Source: Anthostomella pinea
Taxonomy: Eukaryota > Ascomycota > Sordariomycetes > Xylariales > Xylariaceae
Assembly (NCBI GenBank): GCA_963556695.1
Contig: CAUWAG010000006.1
Coordinates: 2,914,001 to 2,978,000 of the forward strand
Length of the DNA stretch: 64,000 nucleotides
Reading direction: 5' to 3'
Shown in pieces: positions 34,903 to 44,734 of this stretch. Below the pieces are notes generated by a model that was given only the letters and a program-made list of their open reading frames with translations, was not told the DNA's origin and did not search any database. Both the position numbers and the translations under genes were made by a program. The first letter of the stretch is position 1. Each line of letters opens with the position of its first letter.

Positions 34903-36435
34903 ATGCTTTTCCAATCAACACACAGCGTGGCGATCGCCTTCCTCGCGACGACGGTCGCATCATTCCCGGCAGTAAACTGGTATACGGGAAGGACTTCCAT
35001 CGCACGACCAGAACTTCTCGCGTACCCACACAACAGCGGACGGCAAATCCCCCTCTCGCCTGCGAGGACCACAGAGTGCTTCGTGAAGCCCCAGAGAAAC
35101 AGCAGCGACGATGCGCCCGCAATCCTGCAGGCCTTCAAAGACTGCAACGGCGGCGGCACCGTCGTTCTGGACGCCAACTACACCATCGCCACCGCTCTGG
35201 ACCTGACGTTCCTGGACAGCGTCGACGTGGCGCTCTCCGGCACCATCAAGTTCGGCGGCACCATCGACTACTGGATCGCCAACGCGTTCCAGTATGACTT
35301 CCAGGACTCGAGGGCGTACTGGAAGATCGGTGGGAAAGACGTCAATATCTTTGGCGGGGGTGTGGGCCTGATTGATGGTAATGGCCAGCCGTGGTGGGAC
35401 GCGTTTGCGAAAAACGACTCCCTGTTGCGCCCGATTGCTGTTGTGATAGATGGACTTGAGGGCGGTTCCATGACTGGCATCCGCATGATCGATCCACCTA
35501 ACGTGAGTATCCTCTGGGGGTGTGTGCCCTTGAGACGAATGGAGTAGCTAATACGTGTCAGTGGTTCAACCTCATCGCCAACAGCTCCGATATACTGGTC
35601 AGCGACATGGTACTCTCAGCCAAGTCATCCAACGAGAACGAAATCCACAACACCGACGGTTGGGACACGTACCGATCGGACCACGTAGTAATCCAGAACT
35701 CGGTGATCGACAACAACGATGACTGCGTCTCGTTCAAGCCCAACAGCACCAACATGGTCGTACAGGGTCTGGCCTGCAACGGGTCTCACGGCATCTCCGT
35801 GGGCTCTCTTGGCCAGTACATTGACCAGTACGACATTGTCGAGAACATCTACGTCTACAACAACACCATGTCCAACGCATCGGATGCGGCGCGGATCAAG
35901 GTGTGGCCCGGTATTAATTCCGTGCTCCAGCCCACGCTGTCGGGAGGTGGTGGCTCTGGATATGTCAAGAACATCACCTACGAGAAGTACGAGAGTATCA
36001 ACAATGACTGGGCCATCGAGGTCAACCAATGCTACGGTCAATCGAACACGACTCTATGCGAACTATATCCAGTGAGTCCAATTGCACCTGATACGTGACC
36101 TGTCTTTCACAGGTGCGCTCCAGATAGTGACAGCTGACAGTCGCATAGTCAAACATGACAATCTCCGACATCTACTTCATCGACATGTGGGGAACGACAT
36201 CCGATGCGCACGACCCAGACGTTGGAACGCTCGTATGCTCCTCGCCAGAAGTAAGTAACCCAGTCTTAACTCTCATTAATGCGAAGATTGGCTCGACTCA
36301 CACGTGTGACAGCAATGCTACAACTTCCATGCCAGAAACATATCCATCACGTCCCCGAGCGGCAGCTCGCAGTTTATATGTGCCAATTTCGATACAAGTG
36401 ATCTGGAGGGAGTGGACTGTTTGTCGGATGACTAA
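34903..36435 (+). CDS. Secreted GH28 exo-polygalacturonase-like enzyme
   Basis: Four exons (34903-35502, 35562-36071, 36149-36250, 36313-36435) with short introns (59, 77 and 62 nt; GTGAGT or GTAAGT donors, branch gctaat before the first acceptor) give 444 residues. It cleaves alpha-1,4-galacturonan. GH28 landmarks in order: NTDGWD (230-235), NNDDC (Asp253, Asp254), [11 protein letters not shown] (His276) and RIK (311-313). The N-terminus [21 protein letters not shown] is a signal peptide, and many N-glycosylation sites follow. [11 protein letters not shown] with RIKVWPG resembles the exo-acting PgaX type more than endo enzymes, but endo- versus exo-action is inferred. The last exon ends [18 protein letters not shown], a plausible C-terminus. 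The neighbouring methylesterase would prepare its substrate. Confidence 0.92.
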
Positions 36436-36819
36436 GAATAGGGGCTACATACATGGATAAACGAGGTAGATGTCATAGTCCAGAAGCTCAGCGATATATC
36501 TGGCAAAATGTAATCGTGGAGCGATACTAGACGTCGAACCTCAGCAATAACAATTCCGAACAAGTGCAATGCAGTATGCCATAATTGCGATATGAGTTGA
36601 CGTTCGGAGGCATGCCTGTCGCTGATCTACGCGGACGACCAGCATCAGTATGCTGTCATGTGTCATGTCGAATCCAGAAGGGCGCGTTTGACAAGCCGTG
36701 GGGCGCGATTGGCTGACTGCCAGGAAGATCACATAAAAGTCAGCAAGCAACTCACCAACTCGACCCCTTCGTACCTCGCGACTATTAACTCACATTCATA
36801 TTACCAAAGTACCATCAAA
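36436..36819. other. Intergenic
   Basis: 384 bp between the GH28 stop and the GFA start, presumably 3' UTR and promoter. Nothing else seen. Confidence 0.5.
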
Positions 36820-37442
36820 ATGTCTGCACCGACCGTCCAGAACTTCCCCAAGCCCAAGTCCGTCACGGGCGGCTGCCTCTGCGGCTCAATCCGATACCGC
36901 GTCGACTTCCCCGACGGCCATGACTTCCTGCAATCGGTGAGCGCAACATCACTTTCGATATCAATTAAGATGAAATAAATCATTTCATTCACATGACTCG
37001 TCAACTCTTGGACCTTTTCACTGACACCAACCAACAGAGCGGAAGCTGCCAATGCACGCAATGCCGCCGCGGCACGGGCTCCCTCTTCTTCACCGCGCAC
37101 TCCATCCCGCTCAAGAGCCTGACCTACCTCACCGCAACAGACGCGCTCAAGAAGTTCTACGCGACGCCCGGCATCACGCGGGGCTTCTGCGCCCACTGCG
37201 GCAGCTTTTTATACTGGCGCGACGAGTCGAGCAACACGGTCGATCTGGCCGTCGGGTGCGTGGATCCGGAGCTTTTGGTCGGGGAAGGGGAGGAGGGAGT
37301 CGGGTTCGGGTTCGCGCTGGCGAACATGGCGGGCGCGAATATCTGGTGCCGGAATGAGATTCGGGGCGTTACGGATGGGATGGTGGGGAGGGAGCGCGGG
37401 AGCAGGTGGGCGGAGAGGAGTGTGGATGGGGTCAAGATGTGA
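36820..37442 (+). CDS. GFA/CENP-V domain zinc protein
   Basis: Two exons (36820-36936, 37038-37442; 101-nt intron with GTGAGC ... CAG) give 173 residues. The CENP-V/GFA fold is shown by its zinc ligands: GGCLCGSIRY (Cys19, Cys21), CQCTQCRRG (Cys43, Cys45, Cys48) and GFCAHCGSFLYW (Cys90, Cys93). The family includes glutathione-dependent formaldehyde-activating enzyme and many fungal paralogues of unknown substrate, so the exact reaction is not assignable. No signal peptide, so it is cytosolic or nuclear. ATG context TCAAAATGTC is good. The splice restores the second cysteine cluster. Confidence 0.88.
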
Positions 37443-37837
37443 GGGACTAGAACTCGACACTTGCACGGGGTACATTTTCACGCAGTCATGTTCGAACGTG
37501 ACAAGCAAGTAAAGTTATTTACGCCCGCATAGAAAGAATGCGTTATGCATGCATGTTTGTTAGTAAAATGTCGTCTATCTAGTGGGCTAACTATCTAGAA
37601 CTTGTCGTCGCTCTATGCCAGCGAACAGGCCGGGGACGAAATATGCCATGCTGCAACAGATGCATGGTTGGAGAGCTGGTCACCGACTGATACAAGGCCG
37701 CGTTGTCCTAGAGTCAGCTGCCTGCTTTCTGTCTCTGAGTATGCCTTGTGACTGCACCTGAGCAGATAAGTACTACCACGGACTGATCCGAAATGGACGG
37801 TGACAAGGCATACTATCTGTCCAGGTGATCTATACTC
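37443..37837. other. Intergenic
   Basis: About 400 bp with no recognisable coding or repeat feature. Confidence 0.5.
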
Positions 37838-38378
37838 TTAGAAAGAGTAGTACAGATCCACCAGCTGAGGGTACCATTTCAGCATATATCGGAATTCGGG
37901 TGTGAAACGCAGCCAGCGCTCATTCGAACCGACGGCATCAGCCAAATCCTTGAATACCACTCGAGGCAGAGAAATATTGCTGTCCATGACAGCGTCTTCG
38001 GGCCAGATGTCGCGATGTCGATTGAAAAACGATAATCATGGCGTCCACGGGGGGCGAAACACGCCAATTCCCATCGCGTCATAATTTATCCCGCCCCATT
38101 TCGAGTTTCCCATCTTGGTCTGGGTCTGCGATGTAGTTGGACTTGCTATTGTGCAGAAGGTAGCGATGGATGTGCACGAGGCTGTTTGGCTCGGCTTCCC
38201 ACTGCACGTAACCTCGGGTCTCCCATCGGAAGCCGCCGTGGAAGCCCAAGTACATCACGTCGCGTAGGAAGGGGTTGCGCGTCGTCGAAGATATGAGGGT
38301 AGGTTTGCAGAAGATGTGGTGTGCAGCTATATATATGCACGCGGGGATACGTGTGTGTCTGTGCCACGATGTTTTCAA
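37838..38378 (-). pseudogene. Unrecognised protein gene remnant, related to 42486-42640
   Basis: The minus strand shows two convincing coding pieces in different frames. One (38378-38079) reads YLGFHGGFRWETRGYVQWEA. The other, at the 3' end, reads ISLPRVVFKDLADAVGSNE then RWLRFTPEFRYMLKWYPQ, ending LYYSF and TAA at 37838. The same C-terminus, including the final YYSF-stop, recurs at 42486-42640 (FLPRVVFKEMADAVGSNERW), so it is a real protein family. I do not recognise the family. The shift between pieces is not explained by a clean intron, so this copy is probably broken; an unusual intron is an alternative. Confidence 0.45.
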
Positions 38379-38570
38379 TGCTTGCTTCGCTGTTCAAAAG
38401 GGCGGAGAGCAGCAAAGATAGGGTCAAGGTGGTGAGGGAACTGGGATCGTATTCCCACCTGTTTCTGCAGGTCCAAATTGATGAGGTGAAGCGACGCTTC
38501 TTTTGGTCGCTGGTCATGTTACTGTTCATTGAGCCCTGGCCGTCCAGAGCATGAGACTCTGCAAACAACT

Positions 38571-39464
38571 AATACAACATTAAGAGGATAGATCCAGGGT
38601 GAAACGGTGGTTGCAGTTCAGCCTTTCGAAACTATGCTTATGACGATCTTGAGACTCTGTATGAAGAATATAATCGGTTTCTGAAAGAAGGCTCGACTAT
38701 TGCATCATTCATCTACGAAAATCGACAGGTCGCTTTGCACGACTGCGCTTGTGCCTAAAAGTACCTTTAGTGGCGGCCATTCTGTCAGTATCCACCATGC
38801 ATCGGTACGTTGTAGAGTCCCAGCTGACACCGCGGAAAGAAAAAGCGTTCTTTGCAACTCAGGGTGGTTGTTAGTTGATCAGCCATTTATAGTGGGTCAG
38901 CAAAAATACTAAACACACCACCTTAAAAGCCCGCGTTTTCTCGCGTTCATTTTACATGCTACGATTAATATTATGACTTTAATAATATTTCGAATATTTT
39001 AAAAAAAGTTTGTTAAAATTACGAATTTATATAATATTTTATTAGTGTAATCGATTTATAAAGGATTAGTTATAAACAAATTAAAGAAGTTTAAAAAGCT
39101 AATTAAAAAAGGCTTAATATCGACTCATCGCGGGATTAAAAAGGGCTTTGTTTATTAAGATTACGGCGTTTGTTTTGAAAGCCGTGGTCGATTATAATTT
39201 CTTTTTAAAATTTAAAAACGGGCCCCATTCTGTATAATAGTAACTATTTCATTTATTTTTTATTTAATTTAAAATAAAAATTTAATTTAAAAGACTTATT
39301 ACGTATGATAAGTCGTTATTGTATTTAAAAAGGTATTGAGTATATTACTGCCGTAATATATTCATATTTAATTTAAATATATGCCAATAAGCGATTAAAA
39401 TAAGTTTAAAAATATACGAAAAAGCCGGTTTCATTTAAAAAAAATTATGATTTATAAACGAGTT
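38571..39464. other. Intergenic, then AT-rich decayed repeat
   Basis: 38571-38940 has ordinary composition with no supported gene. From about 38940 the sequence is strongly AT-rich and stop-filled, like the other RIP-type relics. Confidence 0.55.
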
Positions 39465-39667
39465 TGTTGGAACAGGCTTGAACGATCAATCATAATACTC
39501 GAGTATTGGGTCAAGGTCATGATGTTACTGATGGTTGGATTGGGAAGTCTAGCTGGACCTGCAAGGTCTGGCTAAGTGACCTCACAATCCGGTATCTAAT
39601 CTCTTATCTAACCATACATGTGGGTTCTGTATAGATGGTTTGACTGTGGAATCACATGGATCCAACA
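39465..39667 (-). repeat. Solo LTR of the copia family, with target duplication
   Basis: 203 bp in reverse orientation (TGTTGGAACAGG ... GATCCAACA), flanked by GAGTT on both sides (39460-39464 and 39668-39672). Confidence 0.9.
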
Positions 39668-40189
39668 GAGTTAATTATTAAGCGTAAGCAAGGTAAACGT
39701 AAGGAATAATTATGAAGCGTGTGTGTATGGGTGTATATTGGTCTGTGGGTAAGGGTTGGAGAACCCAAGCCAGATGGCAGAGATTGCACATACTTATGGC
39801 GTGTGTGCAATCCTTATCTAATCTATCTAGCTAGTTACAGTGCGTCTCTCCAGCCACCACAGCTACCACCCCTAGTGACATATATCAAATTATTTCGACT
39901 TAAAAATGTGGAGGTTTTTGAAGGCTTTTTAAAAGTGTTAGTTCTATCACGCGATTAATAAAATAATATTGAATACCTAAAGTTTAAGATTATTTATGAT
40001 AAAAATTGAATATATTCAAATACATTATAAAAAATTGCGCTATTTTGAGATCTTTTTAAAGTAGTATCTATCACGGCATAAAACCCAAATTAGCTATTTA
40101 TAACGAAGATTTCAACGTTAAACACGGCGGTATAACAGCTCATATTTATAAAGAAATCTTTTTAAAAAAGGCTTTTTAAGTAATAAAGC
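39668..40189. other. AT-rich relic with a small normal-composition island
   Basis: AT-rich decayed DNA. A block at about 39715-39885 (gtgtgtgtatgggtgt ... cccctagtgaca) has normal composition and may be another LTR or MITE insertion, but no duplication was found. No gene. Confidence 0.5.
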
Positions 40190-40393
40190 TGTTGGATCCA
40201 TGCGATTCCAGACTGCAAACCATCTATACCAGGACCCACATGTATGATTAGATAAGATAAGATAGTGGATTAAGAGGGCACTTGGCCAGACCTTCGAGTC
40301 CAGCTAGATTCCTCTCAATCCAACCATCAGCAACATCATGACCTTGACCCCATACTCGAGTATTATGATTGATCGTTCAAGCCTGTTCCAACA
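40190..40393 (+). repeat. Solo LTR of the copia family, near-identical to the full element
   Basis: 204 bp, flanked by AAAGC on both sides (40185-40189 and 40394-40398). By eye it differs from the LTRs of the intact element at only about three sites, all transitions, so it is the youngest solo copy here. Confidence 0.93.
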
Positions 40394-40544
40394 AAAGCTA
40401 AGCGTGATATTTATATAAAATAATACGCTTATTTGTATTTTCAAATTGTTAAAAAAGTAGTCTTCAAAGTTTTAGTTTTTTTATTAAAATAGCTTTTTAA
40501 TTTCTTTAACTTGAACCTTATTAAAGATTTGTTATTATCACTTA

Positions 40545-41859
40545 ATGTGGATGACAAGCGAGCGGCAATTACAAGTAAACGGCAACTTTTCACTAACCTT
40601 CCAACCAATATATCAAATAACTCGACCATAACGCATTTAATTCAATCTAATCAATCGGATTCTTCTTCTTAAGAAGTTTCTATCTATTGTACAAGTTTGC
40701 GCATTATGGCCAGTGTTGCTGCAAACTCCACAACGTCGCTCACGCGCTGCTGCCCTCCTCGGACGACGACTATCTTCACCTATTTCCTATCTTGCCAGCT
40801 CATCACTATCCTTTACAGCCTGGAGACCTACTGCATCTTCAACAGAAAGTACTCCTCCTTTTACTAGACATTTGATTTTTGTCCTCTGGTATTTACTTAG
40901 TAGGTGATTGGCCTCCTCTAGCTCGCGGACCCAGGAATCAACCAAAGCGACCTTGTGCATAAGACCGTATGTAGCCTTTGAAAATGAGCTCAACGCATCA
41001 CCTATTGATGTAGGTGAGCTTCTTTAGTGGTTTCTGACTCGATTTTGGATATAAACTGACTGGTTTACCGCTTCGTTGATGGTGGTAGGCATCTTTGAAG
41101 TCCAAGTAGTGGGTGGCAGATTGGTGTCTGGCGACGGTGTTTGTATCTTGAATACTATGTTTCGCGACTGCCCAAAACCACGCGCAATACGCGTCTGGAT
41201 CTTCGTTCAAGACCCTCTGGTAGTCTATTCTCTAATGAAAACACGTCCGGAGGCCTGGTGTGCGTTTAATGAAGTTCCGCGTCCAGTTATTTCTAACGCG
41301 TCCATCCCCTCGCGCTGCCAACAATTGATTTGCCATATCTTTACCATAACTGTGCCGGGGTAGAAATGCTCGCGCATCCAGGTCAAGAATGAAGGAAAGA
41401 ATGGCATTCTCTTCGGAAACCGTAAGTTTCAAAGTATTGGGCATGCTATTGCATCGTGATGGTCGGCCGGCAATTCTAGCCTTCAAGGTATTATATTGTC
41501 AGATTTGAGCCAATCGTGAGGTTGAAGTGTGTGTGTGTATTCTGTGTGTCTGGAGTGTCCTTGTGCGACCGTGGCAGTTTTGTGCCAGAGGGGGCTGGAT
41601 CGGGACGGAACAACTAGGTTCCGGTATCTACCTATTAAGGTGCCCTCTGTGCTCACCTTTAATCCAACATATATGGGACATAGAAAGTCTTAGAAAGCTT
41701 GCCAATGGTAATATGAGGGCCGCGTCGCTTACCTTGGACAGCAAGCTGTAAGTCTGATTTGCTATAACGCAATGCCATTATTATTGGTTGATCAATTAGG
41801 AGCCTTGATTGAAAGGTTAGGTGGCTGGTAAAAAGTTGCCGTTCGCTTGTTATCCACGT
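40545..41859 (-). mobile_element. Fot1/pogo-like DNA transposon, copy 3, internally deleted
   Basis: Both ends are present: left atgtggatgacaagcgagcgg beside TA (40543-40544), and right ccgttcgcttgttatccacgt followed by TA (41860-41861), an inverted repeat of about 25-30 bp. The 1,315-bp body keeps the transposase N-terminal third (FIKRTPGLRTCFH) and C-terminal third (TYGLMHKVALVDSWVRELEE) but lacks the middle, including most of the DDE region. A 173-bp solo LTR is inserted at 41497. It is non-autonomous, though its ends could still be substrates for an active relative. Confidence 0.85.
41497..41669. repeat. Solo LTR inside Fot1 copy 3
   Basis: 173 bp, TGTCAGATTTGAGCC ... TAATCCAACA, flanked by TATAT on both sides (41492-41496 and 41670-41674). 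Removing it restores the sequence of copy 2. The family differs from the copia LTR. Confidence 0.8.
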
Positions 41860-41861
41860 TA

Positions 41862-42307
41862 TATAAAATTTTGATAAAGATATTTTAAGATTAAAAAAGT
41901 TATTAATTAACGAGGGTTAAATAGAATGTTATATAAATATTGTCAAAAAAGCGTTAAAGAAGGTTAAAGTTATTAAAATTAAGAAGCTAATAAATTTAAT
42001 GTTAAAGGAGATCGTAGCAATTATGAAAGCAAAGAGATGATATACGAAGTATTAAAAAATCTTCAAAAATATACTGCATTTTTATATACTTATAATTTAA
42101 TTTGTTAAAAATGCGACGCGTAATTACGATAGTTGTGACTTTTCAGAGTAGGGTGGTCAATCAGGGCCCATATATCGGGCGGACGGAGTGTTCGGTCTTT
42201 TTATCGACCTATTATATTTATAGCATGCGTCCCAGGCGTTGTTTCATCATTATAAGAGGGTTTTAGGGGCCCCACCCCTTTTCGTGGCTCTTTCTCTCAA
42301 CTTCAAA
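41862..42307. other. AT-rich relic and intergenic DNA
   Basis: AT-rich decayed sequence to about 42120, then ordinary intergenic sequence leading to the LIM fragment. No gene seen. Confidence 0.5.
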
Positions 42308-42472
42308 GTGTGCAACAACCGATCATAGGGAAGTCAATCTCGTTGGCGGACGGCCGACTCACCGGTCGCTACCACAAGGCTTGCTTCGTCTGCACGCATG
42401 CCGGGAGCCCTTTTCCTCGTCGATCTTGTACTTCCACGACGACAAAGCCGTACTGCGAGCACGTCAACCTCC
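42308..42472 (+). pseudogene. LIM-domain fragment, frameshifted
   Basis: In the plus strand, VCNN, then IIGKSISLADGRLTGRYHKACFVC, then CREPFSSSILYFHDDK and YCEHVN can be read by changing frame at least twice. The order and spacing of Cys and His are those of one LIM zinc domain as in fungal paxillin-like proteins. No start codon, intron signals or other LIM repeats are found nearby. It is a broken gene fragment, perhaps captured or left by rearrangement. Confidence 0.65.
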
Positions 42473-42485
42473 TAAAAGGAGTAGT

Positions 42486-42640
42486 ATAGGTCGCCGAGCT
42501 CCGGATATCATTTGATTAGGTATCGAAAGTCGGTGGTGTAGCGTAACCAGCGCTCGTTTGAGCCGACAGCATCCGCCATCTCCTTGAACACCACTCTCGG
42601 CAGGAAGATGTCTGGTACATAATAATCATGAGTCCTGAAG
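42486..42640 (-). pseudogene. Fragment paralogous to the remnant at 37838-38378
   Basis: The minus strand reads HDYYVPDIFLPRVVFKEM then ADAVGSNERWLRYTTDFRYL, an in-frame stop, then YPELGDLYYSF and a stop. This matches the C-terminal part of the 37.8-kb remnant. Only this terminal segment is present, with one internal stop. Confidence 0.6.
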
Positions 42641-42705
42641 TCTCAGCAGACCGCCCGGTAGCCTTGGCTTTTCTCAAGTGTGTAATGTCCTCCATCCCAA
42701 TGACC

Positions 42706-44734
42706 CTAGGCTGAAGATGTTTTGCTCTTGAACCCCCTTTCTTCATCAATTTCCTTGCCATCCGAATGGGGATCGACTCCCTCGACACCAATCATGGAAT
42801 GCTGGAAGCGCGTCAGTGCCTGCTTTCTATCACACAGGTCAGGCAGTCACGCTCAAGCATACCTCAAGATTGATCTTCGGCCCCTTAAACCACTTGTGCG
42901 CATCGACAAAATACCAAACGATAACGAACAGCATCGGCGCCCCCTATCGAGGTTGGTTTTACATTAGCTGCCATGCCCATGACCAGAAACACACCTTCGA
43001 TATATCAGTAAGGGCAGACTCACATAAACCAGGCACGTCCAGTTCATCTCATCAAGCGTCAGGTTCGCGCCCCTGACGCTGGGAACACAGAGTATGGGTA
43101 GCATAACCAGCGTAAAGCAGCACGCAAGAATACCCGACGGAAAACTGAAGGCGCCCAGGTGCCACGGTCCACGGCGGAACTTATTACGCACAAACACGAT
43201 CTTGATGAATATCGGAGTAGTGAACGCAACGAAAGCACCAATGGCGCCAATGCTGAACATGGCATCGATAGCAGCGCCGCCAAAGATCAGCAGCAACAGC
43301 ATGATACCGATGGTCGTATTGAACCACACGGCGTTGATAGGCGTCAGCGTGTGACGATTGACCTTCTTGAGGGGCCGACTGACGATGCCGAAGCAGTCGT
43401 CGCGCGCGTACGCGAAGCACACGCGTGAGGCGGCCACCATGCAGCCCTGGCCCATGGAGAAGGCGCAGATGATGGTGAGGGCGAGGACGGCAAGCGCGAC
43501 GTTCTGCGGCATGACCTGAACGACGTAGGCCGCGAAGGGCTGCCCCAGGTCGCTCTCCAGGACGGCGGGGACGTCCTTGATGGTGTAGGCGATCAGCACG
43601 TTGAGTATGAAGCCCAGTATCGAGCCGGAACCCGCCGTCATGACGATGGAGCGGGGCGTGGCGATGGCGGCGTTGGAGCACTCCTCGGCTAGATGGAAGC
43701 TGGCATCGTATCCACTCATCGTCCAGATGATGGAGAGGAACGACATGAGCACGGCGACGCCGTCCGGCCAGTCGGTGAAGTTCTGGACGCCCCAGGCGAC
43801 GTTGTTGGGCACGAATTTCGGGTCGCCCAGTGTGGCCGTCGGAATTATGATTATTACGACAAAAAGGGCGGCGAGGTTAATGGTCGTGCCCACGGAGTTG
43901 AAGTTCGCGATCCATAACGTCGGCATGCTGCTGATGCACGCGTGGACCAGCATGAGGAAGGCGGTCAGTAAGAAAGTCTGGTAGTTTGTCGGTACGTAGT
44001 CCGGATTCACGATGGATGCGGCCGCGAGGATCATGGCAGCTGAGGGCCAGTCAGAGTCAGTCTCCTGGTCCTCGCTGTGAAGTCATCCGCAGAGTCTCAC
44101 TCACCACAACCGTAGTCGACACTCGGAGCTCCGGTGACCTGTACGAACCAATTGCTCCACCCCGTAATCCAGGCTGCGAAAGGTCCATATTTCGGACCTG
44201 CCAACACGGCTGCTGCATAGTACAGACCTCCCGACGTTGGCATGCTAGAAGCCAACTCGGCCATCGACGCTGCGACCTGTAGCACTGTGTCAATATCGGG
44301 CGCTGGCCATCTCATACATAACAAGGCATACTCACACACAAAATGAACACGACCGACACCAGCCAACCCCAAGTATTCGCCGCCGGCCCAGCTACCATCC
44401 CATGAAATAATCAGATCCTCCCATTCCATCCGCATTATTGCGCACGGGAGCAGGAGCAGGAGCACTCACCGTAGCCGAGTCCATACCACATGGTTGTCGC
44501 GATACTGGGCAACAGCCCCATGACGGCGAAACTAACGGCAAACGTCGTCCAAGCCGAAAACTCGCGCTTGAACTCCTGCTTGTAGCCCAGCGCCGCGAGC
44601 GCCGCCTCATCGTCCGACATCTCGGCGATCTCGTCGGGCACGTCTGGGAGGACGGTCGTGACGGGTGGGGCGCGGGCTGCTGCCGAGGCCCGGCGACCGC
44701 CGCCGGCGTCGTCGCTATTCCCGGATGCTGTCAT
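42706..44734 (-). CDS. APC-superfamily amino-acid/GABA-type permease
   Basis: Six exons (44734-44470, 44391-44336, 44276-44105, 44039-43024, 42943-42863, 42801-42706) join in frame to 561 residues. It is a plasma-membrane (or vacuolar) proton-coupled transporter of amino acids or amines. Family landmarks: an N-terminal tail with LAALGYKQEFKREFS before TM1, MAELASSMPTSGGLYYAA in TM2-3, GYDASFHLAEECSNAAIATP before the central helices, and the end ALVYGAPMLFVIVWYFVDA-like hydrophobic pair followed by HKWFKGPKIN. About 12 hydrophobic segments are visible. The exon 5 join restores the typical 'Y-G-x-P-M-x-F' stretch, supporting the model. The fungal GABA/choline permease branch is likeliest; the substrate is not determinable. 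Confidence 0.88.

Noticed and set aside
41527..41751. 74-codon Cys-rich ORF
   Set aside because: It lies across a solo LTR inserted in Fot1 copy 3, so it is a junction artefact.
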